Shown here: one piece after another, positions 21,067-33,517 of the stretch
How the letters are laid out: the number at the start of each line of letters is the position of its first letter
Numbering within the stretch: position 1 is the first letter of the stretch
Assembly (NCBI GenBank): GCA_022410635.1
Contig: JAJVDF010000018.1
Coordinates: 212,582-276,581, forward strand
DNA from: Tretioscincus oriximinensis
Lineage: Eukaryota > Chordata > Lepidosauria > Squamata > Gymnophthalmidae
Length of the DNA stretch: 64,000 nt
Direction of reading: 5' to 3'
Position numbers and translations under genes: made by a program
The notes under the pieces: generated by a model
Told to the model about the DNA's origin: nothing
Seen by the model: the letters and a program-made list of their open reading frames with translations, nothing else
The model's database searches: none

Positions 21067-23955
21067 TCTTCTCAGTATACTACAAGATCCTTTCAAATAT
21101 CAGATACATTGTTTTTCAATTAAATCAGGTCCACCTTTTCATGATAAAATGGATCATAGCAACCTATCCTTCTGTATTGTTTCCCAAACTTTGTCAAAGA
21201 TTTGTTAGTTCCATGACAATGCCAGATTACTGTGTTATCCTGCTGTCTTCTGGAGACAGAATGAGTATGTCAGGATTTCTTTCCGACAAATCTATACTGG
21301 TTTCTATAAGAGATTAACCACATTAGAGCCTCTTCCATATCTTGCCATAAACTGAAAGTGTTAAAGTTATGTAGCAAGTTCAGAATGGGTTTAGAAGTCC
21401 CTCAATTTCCTGCCCTCCAAAGATGACTGTAACCTCATCCAATGGAAGAGTTTTGTTTCCATTAGAGGTAGACAGAAAGGTAGGTATAGTTTTTCTTTCT
21501 TCCACTCGCACCACTGCCATAGCTTTCTCTCTCCTGCTGATTCTCTTTCCCTCAGAGAACAATTACCAATGAGCACTTACTTCCCTTTTCATTGAAAGAT
21601 TTATNTACCTTCCTTTCCCTCTTTCTCCTAAGTGGAATGGATGCCTAGACATCACTTCCAGATTAGAGAGCCAGGTTGGATCCCTTTAAATGTCAAATGC
21701 AGGAAGTTGAGAGCAGGTGAAGGTTTTTTCTTCGTCTACGGTTTGAGAATACCCAAAAGCAACTGATGGGCTGGAAAATGGTTCCTCTCCTCTTTTTTCA
21801 TACTATCATCACATTGTTCCCTTACTTAAGTTTATTTTAAAGTAAAATGCTCCAAAGTTTTTTGTATGTTTCTTGCATATACCCTATCACTGATAATTTT
21901 GAGCATCATTTTCTGCATTTTTCTCCAACTCTGCTGTCTTTTTTTCCTAAAAGGCAGCAACTGGGTTCCTACATATTATGGCTCTCGGTTTTTTCTCTTA
22001 TCTTTGTCTCTGTTTCTTCTCTCAGCATGGAAACATTAAAACCAGGGAACTTTTGCCTCTCAACTTTAAGTTTCTAGCCATAACTATTTTTGCAGAAGCA
22101 GGAAATGGCTCAGAAGTCAGCCAGTTTCTCTGCAAAAATAGAAACAAGATTGGAGTGAAAGAAGCTCTACAGAAAAATCCACGTATCAAATCAGTGTGGT
22201 AAAAATAGGAAGAGTAGAAAAAAGGATCCTTAATGTTGCCATTGAAGTACATTTTACAGCATTTGGGCAGCACTTTCACTCAATTAACAACTTGCAGATC
22301 ATGCTTTCCCACTGTATCAATATCAATTATTGTCTTAATTAAGCTAAAAAGGCTGCACTCTTGGTTGCTTCCCAATAATAACGTTCTGAGTTTTATTGGA
22401 CTCAGATTGCAGAGACATTAATACTTCCAAGACATCTTGAGGGAGAAACCACACCAGTCAATGGGGGAGCCACCTCTTATACACCTGTGCATGGAAGTCA
22501 GATTTTTAAACTCCATGACAGAATCCCATTCTGTAGCAGACCTTAACGTAGGGAACAGAGCTACTAACACCCTATTGTCCCAGGTATATTTTCAGTAAGC
22601 CATGAGGTGGCAGAATATTTTAAATTCACTGTTGAGGAGACTTTTTCCTGCTAACCCAAAGAAGGGATTAGAACAAGTGATTATTGTATGTTTTCCCCAA
22701 CCAGGAAGTCTCAGGAACAATGTAATAGTTTGGGAAATTAAGATGAGGATAATGACCTTTGGGTATAGGGCTGTAGGTAAGTGCAAGTAAATCAATCAAT
22801 AAAATAATCCTATTTATGAAATAATAAAGTGAACCTCCAGTGTTCTTTCTATTTTATGCAATATTTTACAAAAGTCAAAACAGAGGAATAAACAGAATAT
22901 TATTTACCTGGAATTACATATGTGTACAGGTGGAATGGCATTTTCACTGTCTGAGAATGAAGAAAGTCACTACTGGCAAATGGGACACTACACGTGTGTC
23001 TTGCACATTGACCATTGTTTGTCATCTGAATAGTGCTTTAATCTATAAAATACAAGCATATTCCCCACTTGAATCACAGTTATAGAAAACAGAGAAAAAA
23101 TTATTAATAACTACTGAACAAGCATGACTATTCTACCTTGCTTTTTTCACATCACATACAAGAACAAAGAACTAAATTTTCAAATGCATCATCTTGAGTA
23201 ATATATGGCTATTAGCATAAGGTCCCCAGAGAAAACCTACGATAGAAATTTGCACCTTTCATGGTTGTGAAAAAGTGACAACCCCATCCCCTGTGGCAGC
23301 CATGAGAAGCTACAGGGAGAAGTTCCATAACCATTACAGGTATAAATATTTTTCCTGGATTGCTAAAATGAAGCTACTTTTATTCAGTGACATATTTTTA
23401 TTTGTTGTCCATATTCCATCCAACTTGTTTCAAAACTTGAAAATGATATATTTTTATGTCACTTATATTTCTGTTTCTTCATAGGATGAAACGTTTATCT
23501 TTTAAGGTATAAGAGAAAATGTTGTATTCCATGAATGACCTTCCATTCTGCATATAATATTCAGGCTGAACTTCTACAAGTGCTTTCTTGTTTAGTTGGA
23601 TGTTTTTGATAAGAGGGGATGAAATATTTCCTGTTATTCACTTTTTGTAGTGGCTGTTTTTTTAAATCTACAGTATTTGTATCAGTCTTCTCTAAAGAAC
23701 CTACAGACATGTTTACTGCATTAAGAAATATCTTTTTATTTTCTGCTTTGCCTATCATTGTCAGCTTTGTTAGGAATCCAGGTCATCTCAATGGCTTACA
23801 TTTAACCTCAATATCCAGTGAACCTAATGAAATGGAAGACGGTGACAATTTCTGTCTAATGTTTTATTCTTTTCAAACTGTTGTGGCTTAATTAGCTTCT
23901 AAGTATGNTGTATCCTAATTAACCTTTGAGTACACCATTGTGATTGTTTTGTTTA
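21067..23955. other. Intron 1, no recognised feature
   Basis: Nearly 3 kb with no repeat or coding signature I can name. Small open frames lack motifs. It may include unannotated old repeats. Confidence 0.4.
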
Positions 23956-23956
23956 T

Positions 23957-24008
23957 TTCAGTAGTAGTAGAAGAAGAACTGGGTTCTTATACCCCGCTTT
24001 TCTCACCT
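23957..24008 (-). mobile_element. tRNA-derived SINE, tail fragment
   Basis: AGTAGTAGAAGAAGAACTGG, then TTCTTATACCCCGCTTTTCT: the reverse complement of the 3' end of the SINE seen in full at 42.9 kb and 43.9 kb. Confidence 0.7.
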
Positions 24009-25026
24009 TTTGCTTTTTAATATACTCATAAACTATCTGGATGCTGAGGTAAATAGAGAAGTAGCCAAGTTTGCTGACGACACTAAACTGTTCAGTGTAG
24101 AGAAAACTGAAAATGATTTAAATTGGGTGAGTGGGCATCAAAGTGGCAAATGCACTTCAATTTAAGCAAGTGCAAGATCATGCACATTGGGGCAAAGAAC
24201 CCCAACTACTCCTAAAACCTTTCTGTAACCGAGCAAGAAAAGGATCTTGGGGTGTTGGTGGACAATTCGATGAAGATGTCAACCCAGTGTGCAGCAGCAG
24301 CAAAAAAGGCAAATTCCATGTTGGGGATAATTAGGAAAGGAATCAAAAACAAGTCAGCAAATGTTGTTTTGCCTCTGTATATATCTGTGGTGAGGCCACA
24401 TTTGAAATGCTGTGTTCAATTCTGGTCACCACATCTTAAGAGGGATATTGTGGAACTAGAGAAGGTGCAGAAAAGGGCAACGAGAATGATCAAGGGTCTG
24501 GACCACCTGCCTTATGAAGTCAGGCTGCAACATCTGGGCCTTTTCAGCCTTGAAAGGTGACATTTGAGAGGTGCACAAAATCACGCATGGGATGGATAAT
24601 GTGAATAGAGAAAAAAATGTTTTCTCTATCACACAATACTAGGACCAGAGGGCACTCCTTAAAACTGATGGGCAGAAAAGGATTTTTTTTCACCCAGAGG
24701 GTTATCGGCCTGTGGAATTTACTTCCTGAAGAGGTAGTGGTAGCTAACAGCTTGGATAGTTTCAAGACAGGACTAGACAGGTTTATGGACACTAAGGGTA
24801 TAAATGGATACTAAGATAGTTGTCTGGATGTAGCCTCCGGGATGGAGCAACAGGCAGGACTCTTGAAATACCATTTGCAGGGAGTCATGAACAGGAGCAG
24901 CATACTTTGCTTTCCTCTGTTTGGACTGCCCAGGTGCATCTGGTGGGCCTCTGTGTGACACAGAATGCTGGACTCGATGGGCTGTGGCCTGATCCAGTAT
25001 GGCTCTTCTTATGTTCTTATGTTCTA
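24009..25026 (+). mobile_element. CR1 LINE, 5'-truncated 1-kb copy
   Basis: Starts inside the RT domain (Lys-Phe-Ala-Asp-Asp-Thr-Lys-Leu-Phe at about 24066-24092, the catalytic Asp pair). It continues through the C-terminal half of ORF2 in frames 24252-24560 and 24617-24814, with deletions between them, and ends with a complete 3' UTR and CTTATGTTCTTATGTTCT. It is dead but relatively young-looking, similar to the copy at 57 kb. Confidence 0.93.
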
Positions 25027-25120
25027 ACCCTAAAGCATTTTTATTGAAACAATCTTTTTGCACTTTGACTGCCCAAGCAATTAGTAGGAATAAAGCATTT
25101 GCATTGCTAATTGCTTCATT

Positions 25121-25828
25121 TAGGCTGTGTGTACACGATGAAAGTAAAAGCGCTATAAATCTATAGTCCGGAATATAGTAATTGTGTGTCCATGTACACC
25201 ATGAAGCTATATTTCGGAATATAACAATGGCATGTCTGTGCACACGTATACTTAACTCTCGTGATACACAGCTGGCTTCGCCGCATTGCTTTGGCTGCTT
25301 CCTCCTTCCAGCCAGCCCTCTGCCTGCTTCGGGGGCTGCTGTCTGGAGATTGGCTTTGCAAAGCGATGTGCAGCATTGACAGACGTCATGTCAACCTCCC
25401 CACTTCCTCCTCCTTGCTTCATCTGAACCATTTGACAGCGATGACGTCCTGCTCGTTGCTTCGCAGAGCCAATCTCCAGGCACCAGCCCCCGAAAGCAGG
25501 CGGAGGGTAGCCTGAGCTTAGGAAAGGTGGGCAGATTTCCCCGCCATTGCAAGGAGATGGCGCTTCCTCTTGTCATTTCTCCCCTCCTGTCTCTCACACT
25601 AATAATGTGCAGACAGGAGAGGAAGGGGGTTGGTTACGAGATCGCGGAGGTCGGCTGCGAGATGTCGTAGGTTCTCTGAAATGATGCCTGATTATCCCAG
25701 CAATAGTTTATTCCTGGATAACTGGTGTTTATTGTGGGATGACTGCTGAAAGACACTTAACACGTGTGCTAGAACCTTCTTCATCTCCTGCCCATTGAGG
25801 AATAAAATAGCTGTGTGCACACAGCCTA
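25121..25828. mobile_element. Foldback MITE with TA flanks (708 bp)
   Basis: Ends TAGGCTGTGTGTACAC and GTGTGCACACAGCCTA form a 16-bp terminal inverted repeat (one mismatch) whose outermost TA could be a TA target duplication. Inside, 25322-25364 and 25458-25501 are inverted copies of about 44 bp with about six differences (GCCTGCTTCGGGGGCTG...). No transposase. A diverged relative is at 46331-46720. The TA flanks suggest a Tc1/mariner-like origin, but this is uncertain. Confidence 0.7.
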
Positions 25829-25861
25829 TTTCTCAGTCCAAAACTATCAGATAAGTTATCT
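25691..25861. repeat. Left copy of ~170-bp direct repeat flanking an L1
   Basis: Matches 27095-27263 with two substitutions and two small indels. It spans the right end of the TA-flanked MITE and 33 bases of its flank. Confidence 0.92.
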
Positions 25862-27094
25862 CTTTTTTTTTTTAATTATATATTTATTAGTTATAATCTG
25901 TACAGTTTCATCAATAGCTTACTTATTTACATATTACTACATTTCCAATCATTTAACCGTACTGACAAATATACTCTTCCCTCCCTCCTCCTTTGCATGT
26001 TATCGTTGTAGCGTATATTCATAGGGAATATATCAAATTAATTTTATAGATAGTGGATGGGCTAGACGAATTTTGTATTAGATATTCTTTTATCCTGAGC
26101 CAGTTATTCTTAATTTCTATAATTTTTTGTATATCATATGAAGAGTTCACTTTAACTGAGTTGATTTCAACACTCATTTTTTCAATTAAATATTCTCTCC
26201 ATCTCCACAACTCCCTATAAGATGCGTCCCTCCAACCCCTCACTAACACCATTTGAGCACATGATATTAAGGATTTTACCATCCCTCTTGTGTGAATATT
26301 TCTAATATGTTCCAAATTACCCAATAGTATAACCATTTTATCAGTTAGGACAATGTTTTCATCTATAATTTTGTTTATTTCTTTCTGTATTTCCCCCCAA
26401 TATTCCTGTGAAGCCCTACAGCTCCAAATTATATGGTAGTGGTCCGCCGGAATCTGGCAACCCTGCCAGCAATAATTACTTAAAGTCGGAATTATATAAT
26501 GTAGTTGTTTTGGCGTCCTATACCATTTATGTATTAATTTTAGTTTTGTTTCCTTTAATTTATTCATTTTCTCTTGGTTTATGTTATAAAATGCCCTTTT
26601 AATTTCTTCTAGGTTCACTTGTAAATTTTGCTGCCATCTACTCTTGATTTCATTTATTATTTCTTCTTTTCTCTTATTGATTCTTGTGTATATTTCCGTT
26701 ATTATTTTCTTTTCATCCTGAATTACCATTTTAATTATATTATCTAAGGTCCGGATCCTTAATTATTTGTTTTATATGTGGTTTATTTATATATGTACTT
26801 ATTGCCATTGTTTGCAGCCAGTGGTTCCTTCCTATATAGTTTACCAGTTCGTGTTGTGGAATTGGATTATTTGAGTTGTTAAATAGTTGATAAATCATTT
26901 GAATACCATTTTGATATAAATTTATTAATGCCGTGTTTAGGTTCGGGTTGTTGGTAATATTAATACTCCAAATGGTTTGGTATTTACTATTTACACTTTC
27001 CATTAATTCCTTTTTTCTTTTTTTCCAAATTTTCATCATTGCCTTAAATGGTTCCTGCCAATATTGTTCTTCTCTTTTTAGGTAAGTTTTAAAT
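25862..27094 (-). mobile_element. L1 LINE, 5'-truncated (ORF2 C-terminus and 3' end)
   Basis: The minus-strand frames at 26740-27039 and 26019-26729 (236 codons) read as the C-terminal part of L1 ORF2. They include the His-Lys-Trp-Tyr-Arg-Thr-Pro segment, a Cys-Trp-Gln-Gly-Cys...His-Tyr-His-Ile-Ile-Trp-Ser-Cys zinc-knuckle-like motif, and a Trp-Arg-Asp-Ala-Ser-Tyr-Arg-Glu tail. The poly(A) end is the T run at 25864-25874. It is flanked by direct repeats of about 170 bp. Confidence 0.88.
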
Positions 27095-27263
27095 ATTATC
27101 CCAGCAATAGTTTATTCCGGGATAACTGTTTATTGTGGGATGATTGCTGAAAGACACTTAACACGTGTGCTAGAACCTTCTTCATCTCCTGCCCATTGAG
27201 GAATAAAATAGCTGTGTGCACACAGCCTATTTCTCAGTCCAAAACTTATCAGATAAGTTATCT
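27095..27263. repeat. Right copy of ~170-bp direct repeat flanking an L1
   Basis: Starts ATTATCCCAGCAATAG and ends ATCAGATAAGTTATCT, as does 25691-25861. The duplication boundaries coincide with the ends of the L1. Confidence 0.92.
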
Positions 27264-27540
27264 GCTTTTAAATAGTCCACAATCATTCCTGTGTTGTAGA
27301 AAAATTCCTGCAAAAAAGTGGCTATATTCTAGCCTTTCTGTATTCTGCATGTCACAGAACATGTTTTCACCCAATCACAGCCTGGTGGTGGTGGGAGCCA
27401 GAAAGGCTAGAGAACACAACTTTTACACTTCCTTTGCTTGGATTAGGAGCAGAAATGCTGTTCTGCCTGGGAATCAAAAAGCAGGAAACATTCCTCCCAG
27501 CCTCTACTGTATATGTTGTAGGATGTTCTCCAGCCAATCT

Positions 27541-27860
27541 GCCTGTGGAATTTACTTCCTGAAGAGGTAGTGGTAGCTAACAGCTTGGAAAGTTTCAAGA
27601 AAGGACTAGACAGGTTTATGGACACCAAGGGTATAAATGGGTACTAGGATGGATGTCTGGATGTTGCCTCCGGAATGGAGCATCAGGCAGGACTCCTGAA
27701 ATACCATTTGCAGGGAGTCATGAACAGGTGTATATTTTGCTTTCCTCTGTTCAGACTGCCCTGGTGCATCTGGTGGGCCTCTGTGTGAGACAGAATGCTG
27801 GACTTGATGGGCTGTGGCCTGATCCAGTATGGCTCTTCTTATGTTGTTATGTTCTTAATC
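27541..27860 (+). mobile_element. CR1 LINE 3' fragment
   Basis: Begins in ORF2 (Gly-Ile/Asn-Leu-Leu-Pro-Glu-Glu-Val-Val frame: GTGGAATTTACTTCCTGAAG), followed by the full 3' UTR, ending CTTATGTTGTTATGTTCTTA. Confidence 0.93.
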
Positions 27861-29035
27861 TATGATGGCCTAACCCATTCTCATCTACTATTTGGCATGA
27901 ATTATTATTTATTTATTTATTTCATGATAACCCTGTATTTAGCATTGTGAGAATGCTTAGAATGATGCCAGGAGGGGATGCCCACTGACTAATTTCCTTC
28001 TTCCTCCTGTGCAGATAAATGGAGAGGATGATAGTTAACTTCTTCTGGGGTTATTTCTGTTCTCTTAAAAAGCATTCTGCGTAAAAATGTGTTGCAGTGA
28101 AAAGGCTTCTTCACAGCTGTGATTAAGTTTGGGGATTTTGAGGTGGTGTGGAACTAGGATTGTCATATTTGAAAAAAAAATGGAGANTATTATAAGCAAT
28201 TCTGCTCCCACATCAAACTCCAGCAAAATTCCACCCATAACCCACCCCACTGGAAAGACAGTCAACCCCCTCTCCTTGGTTTTCCACGGGCATTATAAAC
28301 TGGAAGGTAACCCTGTGTGTATTATATAGTGCTTGTTTGCCATGTTTTCTCATGAAGGTATGGGCTACACACGAATCATTATAGATTGTGGCTGCACCAT
28401 ATTCTGTGAGATACAGCTTGAATTTTTTTTATTGTTCCCATATCTTATGTATTCTATTTTTCAACCTCTGATGGAGCACTTGCTGCATAGCAAGGGGAAG
28501 CACATAGCTCAACATTCCAATCAGTATTTATTGAATTGCTGCGAATCAACGTGCAGTAATTCAAGATGTGAACTCCCAGGTACACCTTGAAGCTCTGTAC
28601 ATCCATTCCTTGAGGTTCAACAAAATCTGACATTGCACAGCAAATGCTCCTTTGACTCAGTGCTCTGCCAAGATATATTTATCATATGATTCAGGCTTCA
28701 AAGGATCTTCATGCAACACTTCACAGATATCAGCAGCAAATAAAGGAGTGTTTTTTAGTTTAATCTATATCTTAATGCACTCAGCTGTGGTTTGTAAATG
28801 CATACGTGTATTTTGAATCTCAGGCAACTTCAATTCAAATTTAGAGATAAATTTTGAACAGACTACCCAGACGTCCAGCTGGATAGAACATTTACAGAAA
28901 TTCTATTTCAGTGTACATTATTAGTCTGTAATTATATTATAAGTATGTTTGCAGACTGAAATTTTATCCTTGCTGCCTGGAGAGCATGTCTGAGCTATTA
29001 TGCCATCTTTCATCTTAGTCACAGAGTAATGAACA
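27861..29035. other. Intron 1, no recognised feature
   Basis: A (TTTA)n run at about 27900-27920 may be an L2-like tail. The remainder is unrecognised. Confidence 0.4.
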
Positions 29036-29340
29036 AAATAACATGAGACATAGCTATTAAATAAGAACACAAACAGATAAATACATCAAAATCAGATAAA
29101 AGTAAACACCAAGGGATTGCATGAACAAATGCATTTTCACCATGTACAGAAAGGTGCCCACTTTGGCATTTCATAAATTTTCATTTGGAAGTTCACAGAT
29201 TAGGGGTCGCAACAGGGACCTTGCACATCCCTTGGAATAATCTTCCAGAGTTTAAGTGAACATATAGGAGATGCACTTTGAAAGCTTCTTCCTTAAAAGG
29301 TCATTTCAGCACTGAACCTTATGCTGAGGGGTTTCTTGAA
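29036..29340 (-). repeat. L2-like repeat, degenerate
   Basis: GATAAATACATCAAAATCAG, AACAAATGCATTTTCACC, GGAATAATCTTCCAGAG, CTTCCTTAAAAGGTC. The order is parallel to the 50.0-kb copy. Confidence 0.5.
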
Positions 29341-29503
29341 CGAGGGGTCTGCCATCCATATGCCAGTGTAGACTATGGTAGGGCCTGGCACAGTCTGCAT
29401 TGATGATAGGCTTCTATACTGGCATATATTGTAGAATAATAGTGTAGGAAAGACCCAAGACTGTCCTTATAAAGATTCAGATGGATAGAATATGTTGCAA
29501 TAT

Positions 29504-29718
29504 CAGCGGTGGCTGTTGAGTGCTCCACAGGGGGTGCTCCATTGGCTGCTGGGAGAGAGGGCACCGGTAGTGCAATGTTGGGGGAACAGAGGGTGGAGTT
29601 CCCCCAACATGGCGGTTACCATGGGGAAACGGAGCCACTACTGAAGGTAAAAATCGCCAAAATAACCCTATGCGCTCCATCACTGAACCCCCTGTAGAGC
29701 ACTCAGTGGCCGCCGCAG
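29504..29718. mobile_element. hAT-type MITE (215 bp)
   Basis: Left end CAGCGGTGGCTGTTGAGTGC and right end GCACTCAGTGGCCGCCGCAG form an imperfect terminal inverted repeat of about 30 bp. The exact 8-bp target duplication TGCAATAT is at 29496-29503 and 29719-29726. The CAG-G-GTGGC start is a common hAT end. Confidence 0.9.
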
Positions 29719-29726
29719 TGCAATAT

Positions 29727-30680
29727 GATACAGTATGATCATCAATTGCTGAATCAGTGATAGAAATTGATATGAGATTCTCATGCACTTTGGGGGCTTT
29801 TCAAGGAAGAAACTCCAGCTTCTGAGTTTCTCCCTCCCTCTCTGCCCTGCCCCCTTCCTGGTTCCTTGTTTCCAGCCCATCCCTTTTAGGTCATATGAGT
29901 TCTGGCCACGTCCCTTTTGGGAAATAATCATACAACAAAAAAGGGGGTGGGGGTGGATGTCACATTATCCAAAAGGGGCAAAGCTGTAAGGGGCAAGGCC
30001 TGGCCCATACGCTTTTCTGCTTTTGATTTTGTCCCATCACTGTGCTGAATAAGGTCAGAATGTTTGCACAAAAAAGAAATATGGCCTTAGCATGACAGAC
30101 TTTTAAAATGGGATAGAAAATGGATTCTGTTAGTGCTGACATTATTGTTTTTCTGTTTAAAGTTGAGACAGAATGGTTTGGTTCAGCAAGCCCAACAGGC
30201 AAAAGGACTTTCCATGGATTCCCCTGCTAGAAAAGGACTAAAACCGAAAAAAAGGTTACTCAGATATTCTCTGTGCTCAGCCTACTTCTGAGACTGAGTC
30301 CTATTTCTTTAGCCTGTGAGACTAAGGCAGATTATCTTGGGGATAAGGAAAAGGGAGGTCTGCAAACTCCCCCTTAGCTAATAGCTAGGTGTAGCGTTCA
30401 CAATGGGTATGTATTGATGAAGAGAGTACTGCTTCTCCCTCCATACTCAGATGAATGGTCCTGCCATTTGCAATTCTCCCCAAAAATGTTAGGCAGGGAA
30501 AAATCAATCAGAAAGTGGACTCCCTGCATTTTTGATCAATGCTCACCCCATTCATCCCAATGACTAGCATTTGTGGAACTGCATCATTTGTATCATTTCA
30601 TTAGACACAAAGGCACTATTTACAGCTGCACTAAGACTATGAGCTTATCTGCATTTACGTATTGGTCCCAGGCCAAGTAA
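29727..30680. other. Intron 1, no recognised feature
   Basis: Includes a segment of G/C-rich blocks near 29830-30010 (CCCTTTTGGG, AAAAAGGGGGTGGGGGTGG) that may be a decayed MITE. No gene. Confidence 0.4.
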
Positions 30681-30682
30681 CA

Positions 30683-31075
30683 GGGTAAATAAATAAATAA
30701 CAGCAACAGCAAAAACAATTAAAAGATCTATACTCTCCAAATCTTCCTCCCTCCAACCCATCCACCCTCCCTGGAAGGACTGAACATAGAGAAAAAAGCC
30801 TAGATGAAGAGGTATGTTTTTGCCTGGTGCCGAAAGCTATACAGCGTAGGTGCCTGGTGAGCCTCTAGAGGAAGGCTGTTTCAGAGTGTGGGAGCCACCA
30901 AAGAGAAGGCTCCCCTATGTGCCCCTACTCCTTATATCTCCTGAAGGGGAGAAACTACCAGAAAGTCTTCTCCTTGGTATTTTAGTGCATGGACAGGTCT
31001 ATTTGCTAGTATTACTACCAACGAGTGGACTGAACACTTCCTTTCCACTCATTTGTGAGGAGTAGTGGACCCTGC
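30683..31075 (-). repeat. L2-like repeat
   Basis: AAATAAATAAATAACAGCAA (tail), GAAGAGGTATGTTTTTGCCT, GTAGGTGCCTGGTGAGCCTC, GGCTGTTTCAGAGTGTGGGA, CACCAAAGAGAAGGC. One of the clearer copies of the body of this family. Confidence 0.65.
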
Positions 31076-32835
31076 CTAGTCTGTAGAGAACAGCATATAG
31101 TCCCTTGGATCTCAAATAGTGTTCCACAGCTCCCATTTGTAGATTATCAAGGTGCCTGGAGCAATGCTTTGCTTTATCCAATATTTTGCTTATTGATGTC
31201 ATCTATCTTGATATTTTTGAAAAAAGCAATAAGAACAAGACTTCCCTTAGTGGTCTTAACAGGCTCATCTCTCAACTGCAACATGATCTTTTGCAGTTAC
31301 TGTAATCACATGCTGAAAAAAAGAATTTTTAATTGAACTGATGCAGTTTTCCAGTGTTAACTGTGACCAGCATTATGTGCCACTTGTATATCCTAGCCAA
31401 CTCTGTGTTGTTCTGTCACCTTAGCATCTTTCCAGGGTGGAAGGACAGGAGTTTGGGAAGGGCTTTTGAATGTCTCAGGACATTAGCAGTGATAGGTTAT
31501 TGCATTCCATTGAGTTCAGGGGAGATGACTTCCAACTAATTGTGGCATTTACTTTATAATGCAATTACACATCAATGTATAATTAGACAACAATGTGAAC
31601 CAAAGTTATTCAGCCTCAAATTATAACTTCCCACTACATATGTGGTTCCTATCAGAATGGCATTATTAAAATGTCAACCAGGGGAGTAATCTAAAAGAGC
31701 ATGCCTTTTGGATCTTGACCTATCAGCAGTGATTAGTCACACCAGACAATCTGTCAGAATAAGCAGAAACATCTGTTTCAAGTCACTTGGATAAGCCAGG
31801 TATTCATGAAATGAGCTTTAGAAATAAATATCCAATAGCAAGGGAAACAAAACCTGCAGGAATTCTGAAGATCCATGAATCAGTTTCCACAATTTGAAAT
31901 AACAGTTGGAGAAATAGTTATCATATTATTCTGCCATTTATTTCTTTAAGGCCCTTATATCCCTTTCTTCAAAAATAGTAAAACAAAGCACCCTGAAGGA
32001 AAAACTGGAGAAAGATTGCACACTGAGTTAACATGGCAGAACCCTAGGATTCCTACCTGTGTTCACACCTAAACTGTAATTCATTTTCAGTTAATTTACA
32101 GAATGAGACCACACTGGCAAAGTGACAAGCTGGTTCCTTTTGGCATTATTTAACTCAGGAAGAAGTTTTGAACTGCTTATCCCTTTCCATGGTCAACACA
32201 TGGGTTGTGAACTCCATTTTCTCTGTTGAAATACAGAGAAAGATTGAAGCTTTTAGGTTGAGGAAATCTACCTATGGATTAGATAATTTGTAAAGAAAAT
32301 TACGTATTTGTTATTTTGCCAATGTGTCCATTTATTCTGAAGGTGCACTGAAGTTGAATTCAAAAATTAGGTGTGAACTTAACTAAAACATCATTGTCTG
32401 ACTTCAGATGGAGTGCATAGAATTGGACACCAAGGTATCTGATTAGAGTGTTTACAGTAACTTAGCTAGTGCATCTTTTCTTCTTTTTCTTTTCAGTAGT
32501 ATCCACTTGTGCAAAATGGCTTGGCCCCAGTCAAAGGTTTACTAATGTTCTGTCCACTTTTTTGGATTGACTTATTAGAAGGGAATAGTACTTTTCTACA
32601 TTTCAGTCAAAGGGAGAACGGTTATTAAAATCTCCTCTATAAAGAAATAGATATATATTAGGGAAGTGTGAGAATAGAAAACAGGCCAGAAAAATAGGCA
32701 AGTGTCCCAAGTGAGTTGTGCAAAATAGCTAGCAATAGCATTCTGAAGATTATTTCAACACTGCTGGGGATTAGGATTTTCTTATTTTTCTGGAAGAAAG
32801 TTTAGCTTAGCTGACTTTGGCTATGTGCACATGAC
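31076..32835. other. Intron 1, no recognised feature
   Basis: No gene and no confident repeat. TGGCTATGTGCACATGACG at 32818-32836 resembles the end of the TA-flanked MITE family. Confidence 0.4.
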
Positions 32836-32838
32836 GTC

Positions 32839-33025
32839 TTCAGTGGTGGCTAGTGCAGTTTTTTTCTGGGGGGGCGCAACCCCAGCACAGATGTTGAATG
32901 CTAGGAGTTCTTGGAGCATGCACTGTGCGTGGGTTTTTTACACCACTTCTGGGGGCGGGACAGGAAGTGACATCACTTCCAGGGTAGGACAGGGAGCGTC
33001 ATCACTTCCCCTGGTGGGACAGAAA
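32839..33025. repeat. hAT-like left end with three ~32-bp degenerate repeats
   Basis: CAGTGGTGGCTAGTGCAG at 32840 resembles a hAT terminus, and GTTTTTTTCTGGGGG follows as in the 6421 element. 32943-33025 contains three imperfect repeats of (G)GGACAG..AGTGACATCACTT. No right end was found. Confidence 0.45.
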
Positions 33026-33037
33026 ATGACATCACTT

Positions 33038-33120
33038 TTGTCCTTCCTTCCGTCCTTCCTGCTCTTTCCTTCTATCTTTCTTTCTTTCCTTCCTTCTTTT
33101 CTTCGTTCTGTCCTTCCCCA
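33038..33120. repeat. Polypyrimidine (CCTT/CTTT)n tract
   Basis: Almost only C and T (TCCTTCCTTCCGTCCTTCCT and similar), followed by a looser T-rich stretch. Confidence 0.9.
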
Positions 33121-33517
33121 TTTATTCCACTCTTTCCCCCATTATTTTTCCCAATTGCTGAATCTGGGTGTAAACTGAGCAAGTGTATTTATAAAATAAT
33201 AATAAATAACACACCTAATATGATTTTCAATTGTGCTTCTTTAAAAAGAAGGAAAAACAAGTAAATATATCTGCTACTGACGATGATGCTGGCTGAGTGA
33301 TACTTTTCCTGATAAAATAATTTTTTCTTCCGTTCTAATGCTATTTGCCTGATATCCTGAAGACTACAGCTCCCAGGTTGTACCACAACTAGCCCTAGGC
33401 GCAAGAATGCATTCTCCGCAACTCTGCACTTAGTGGCCTGTCCACAGGAAACATTTTTGCTATTACAAGAAGTTGGCTCAGGGACTCATTTATAATCAGA
33501 TTATCTAGTCAAACCAG

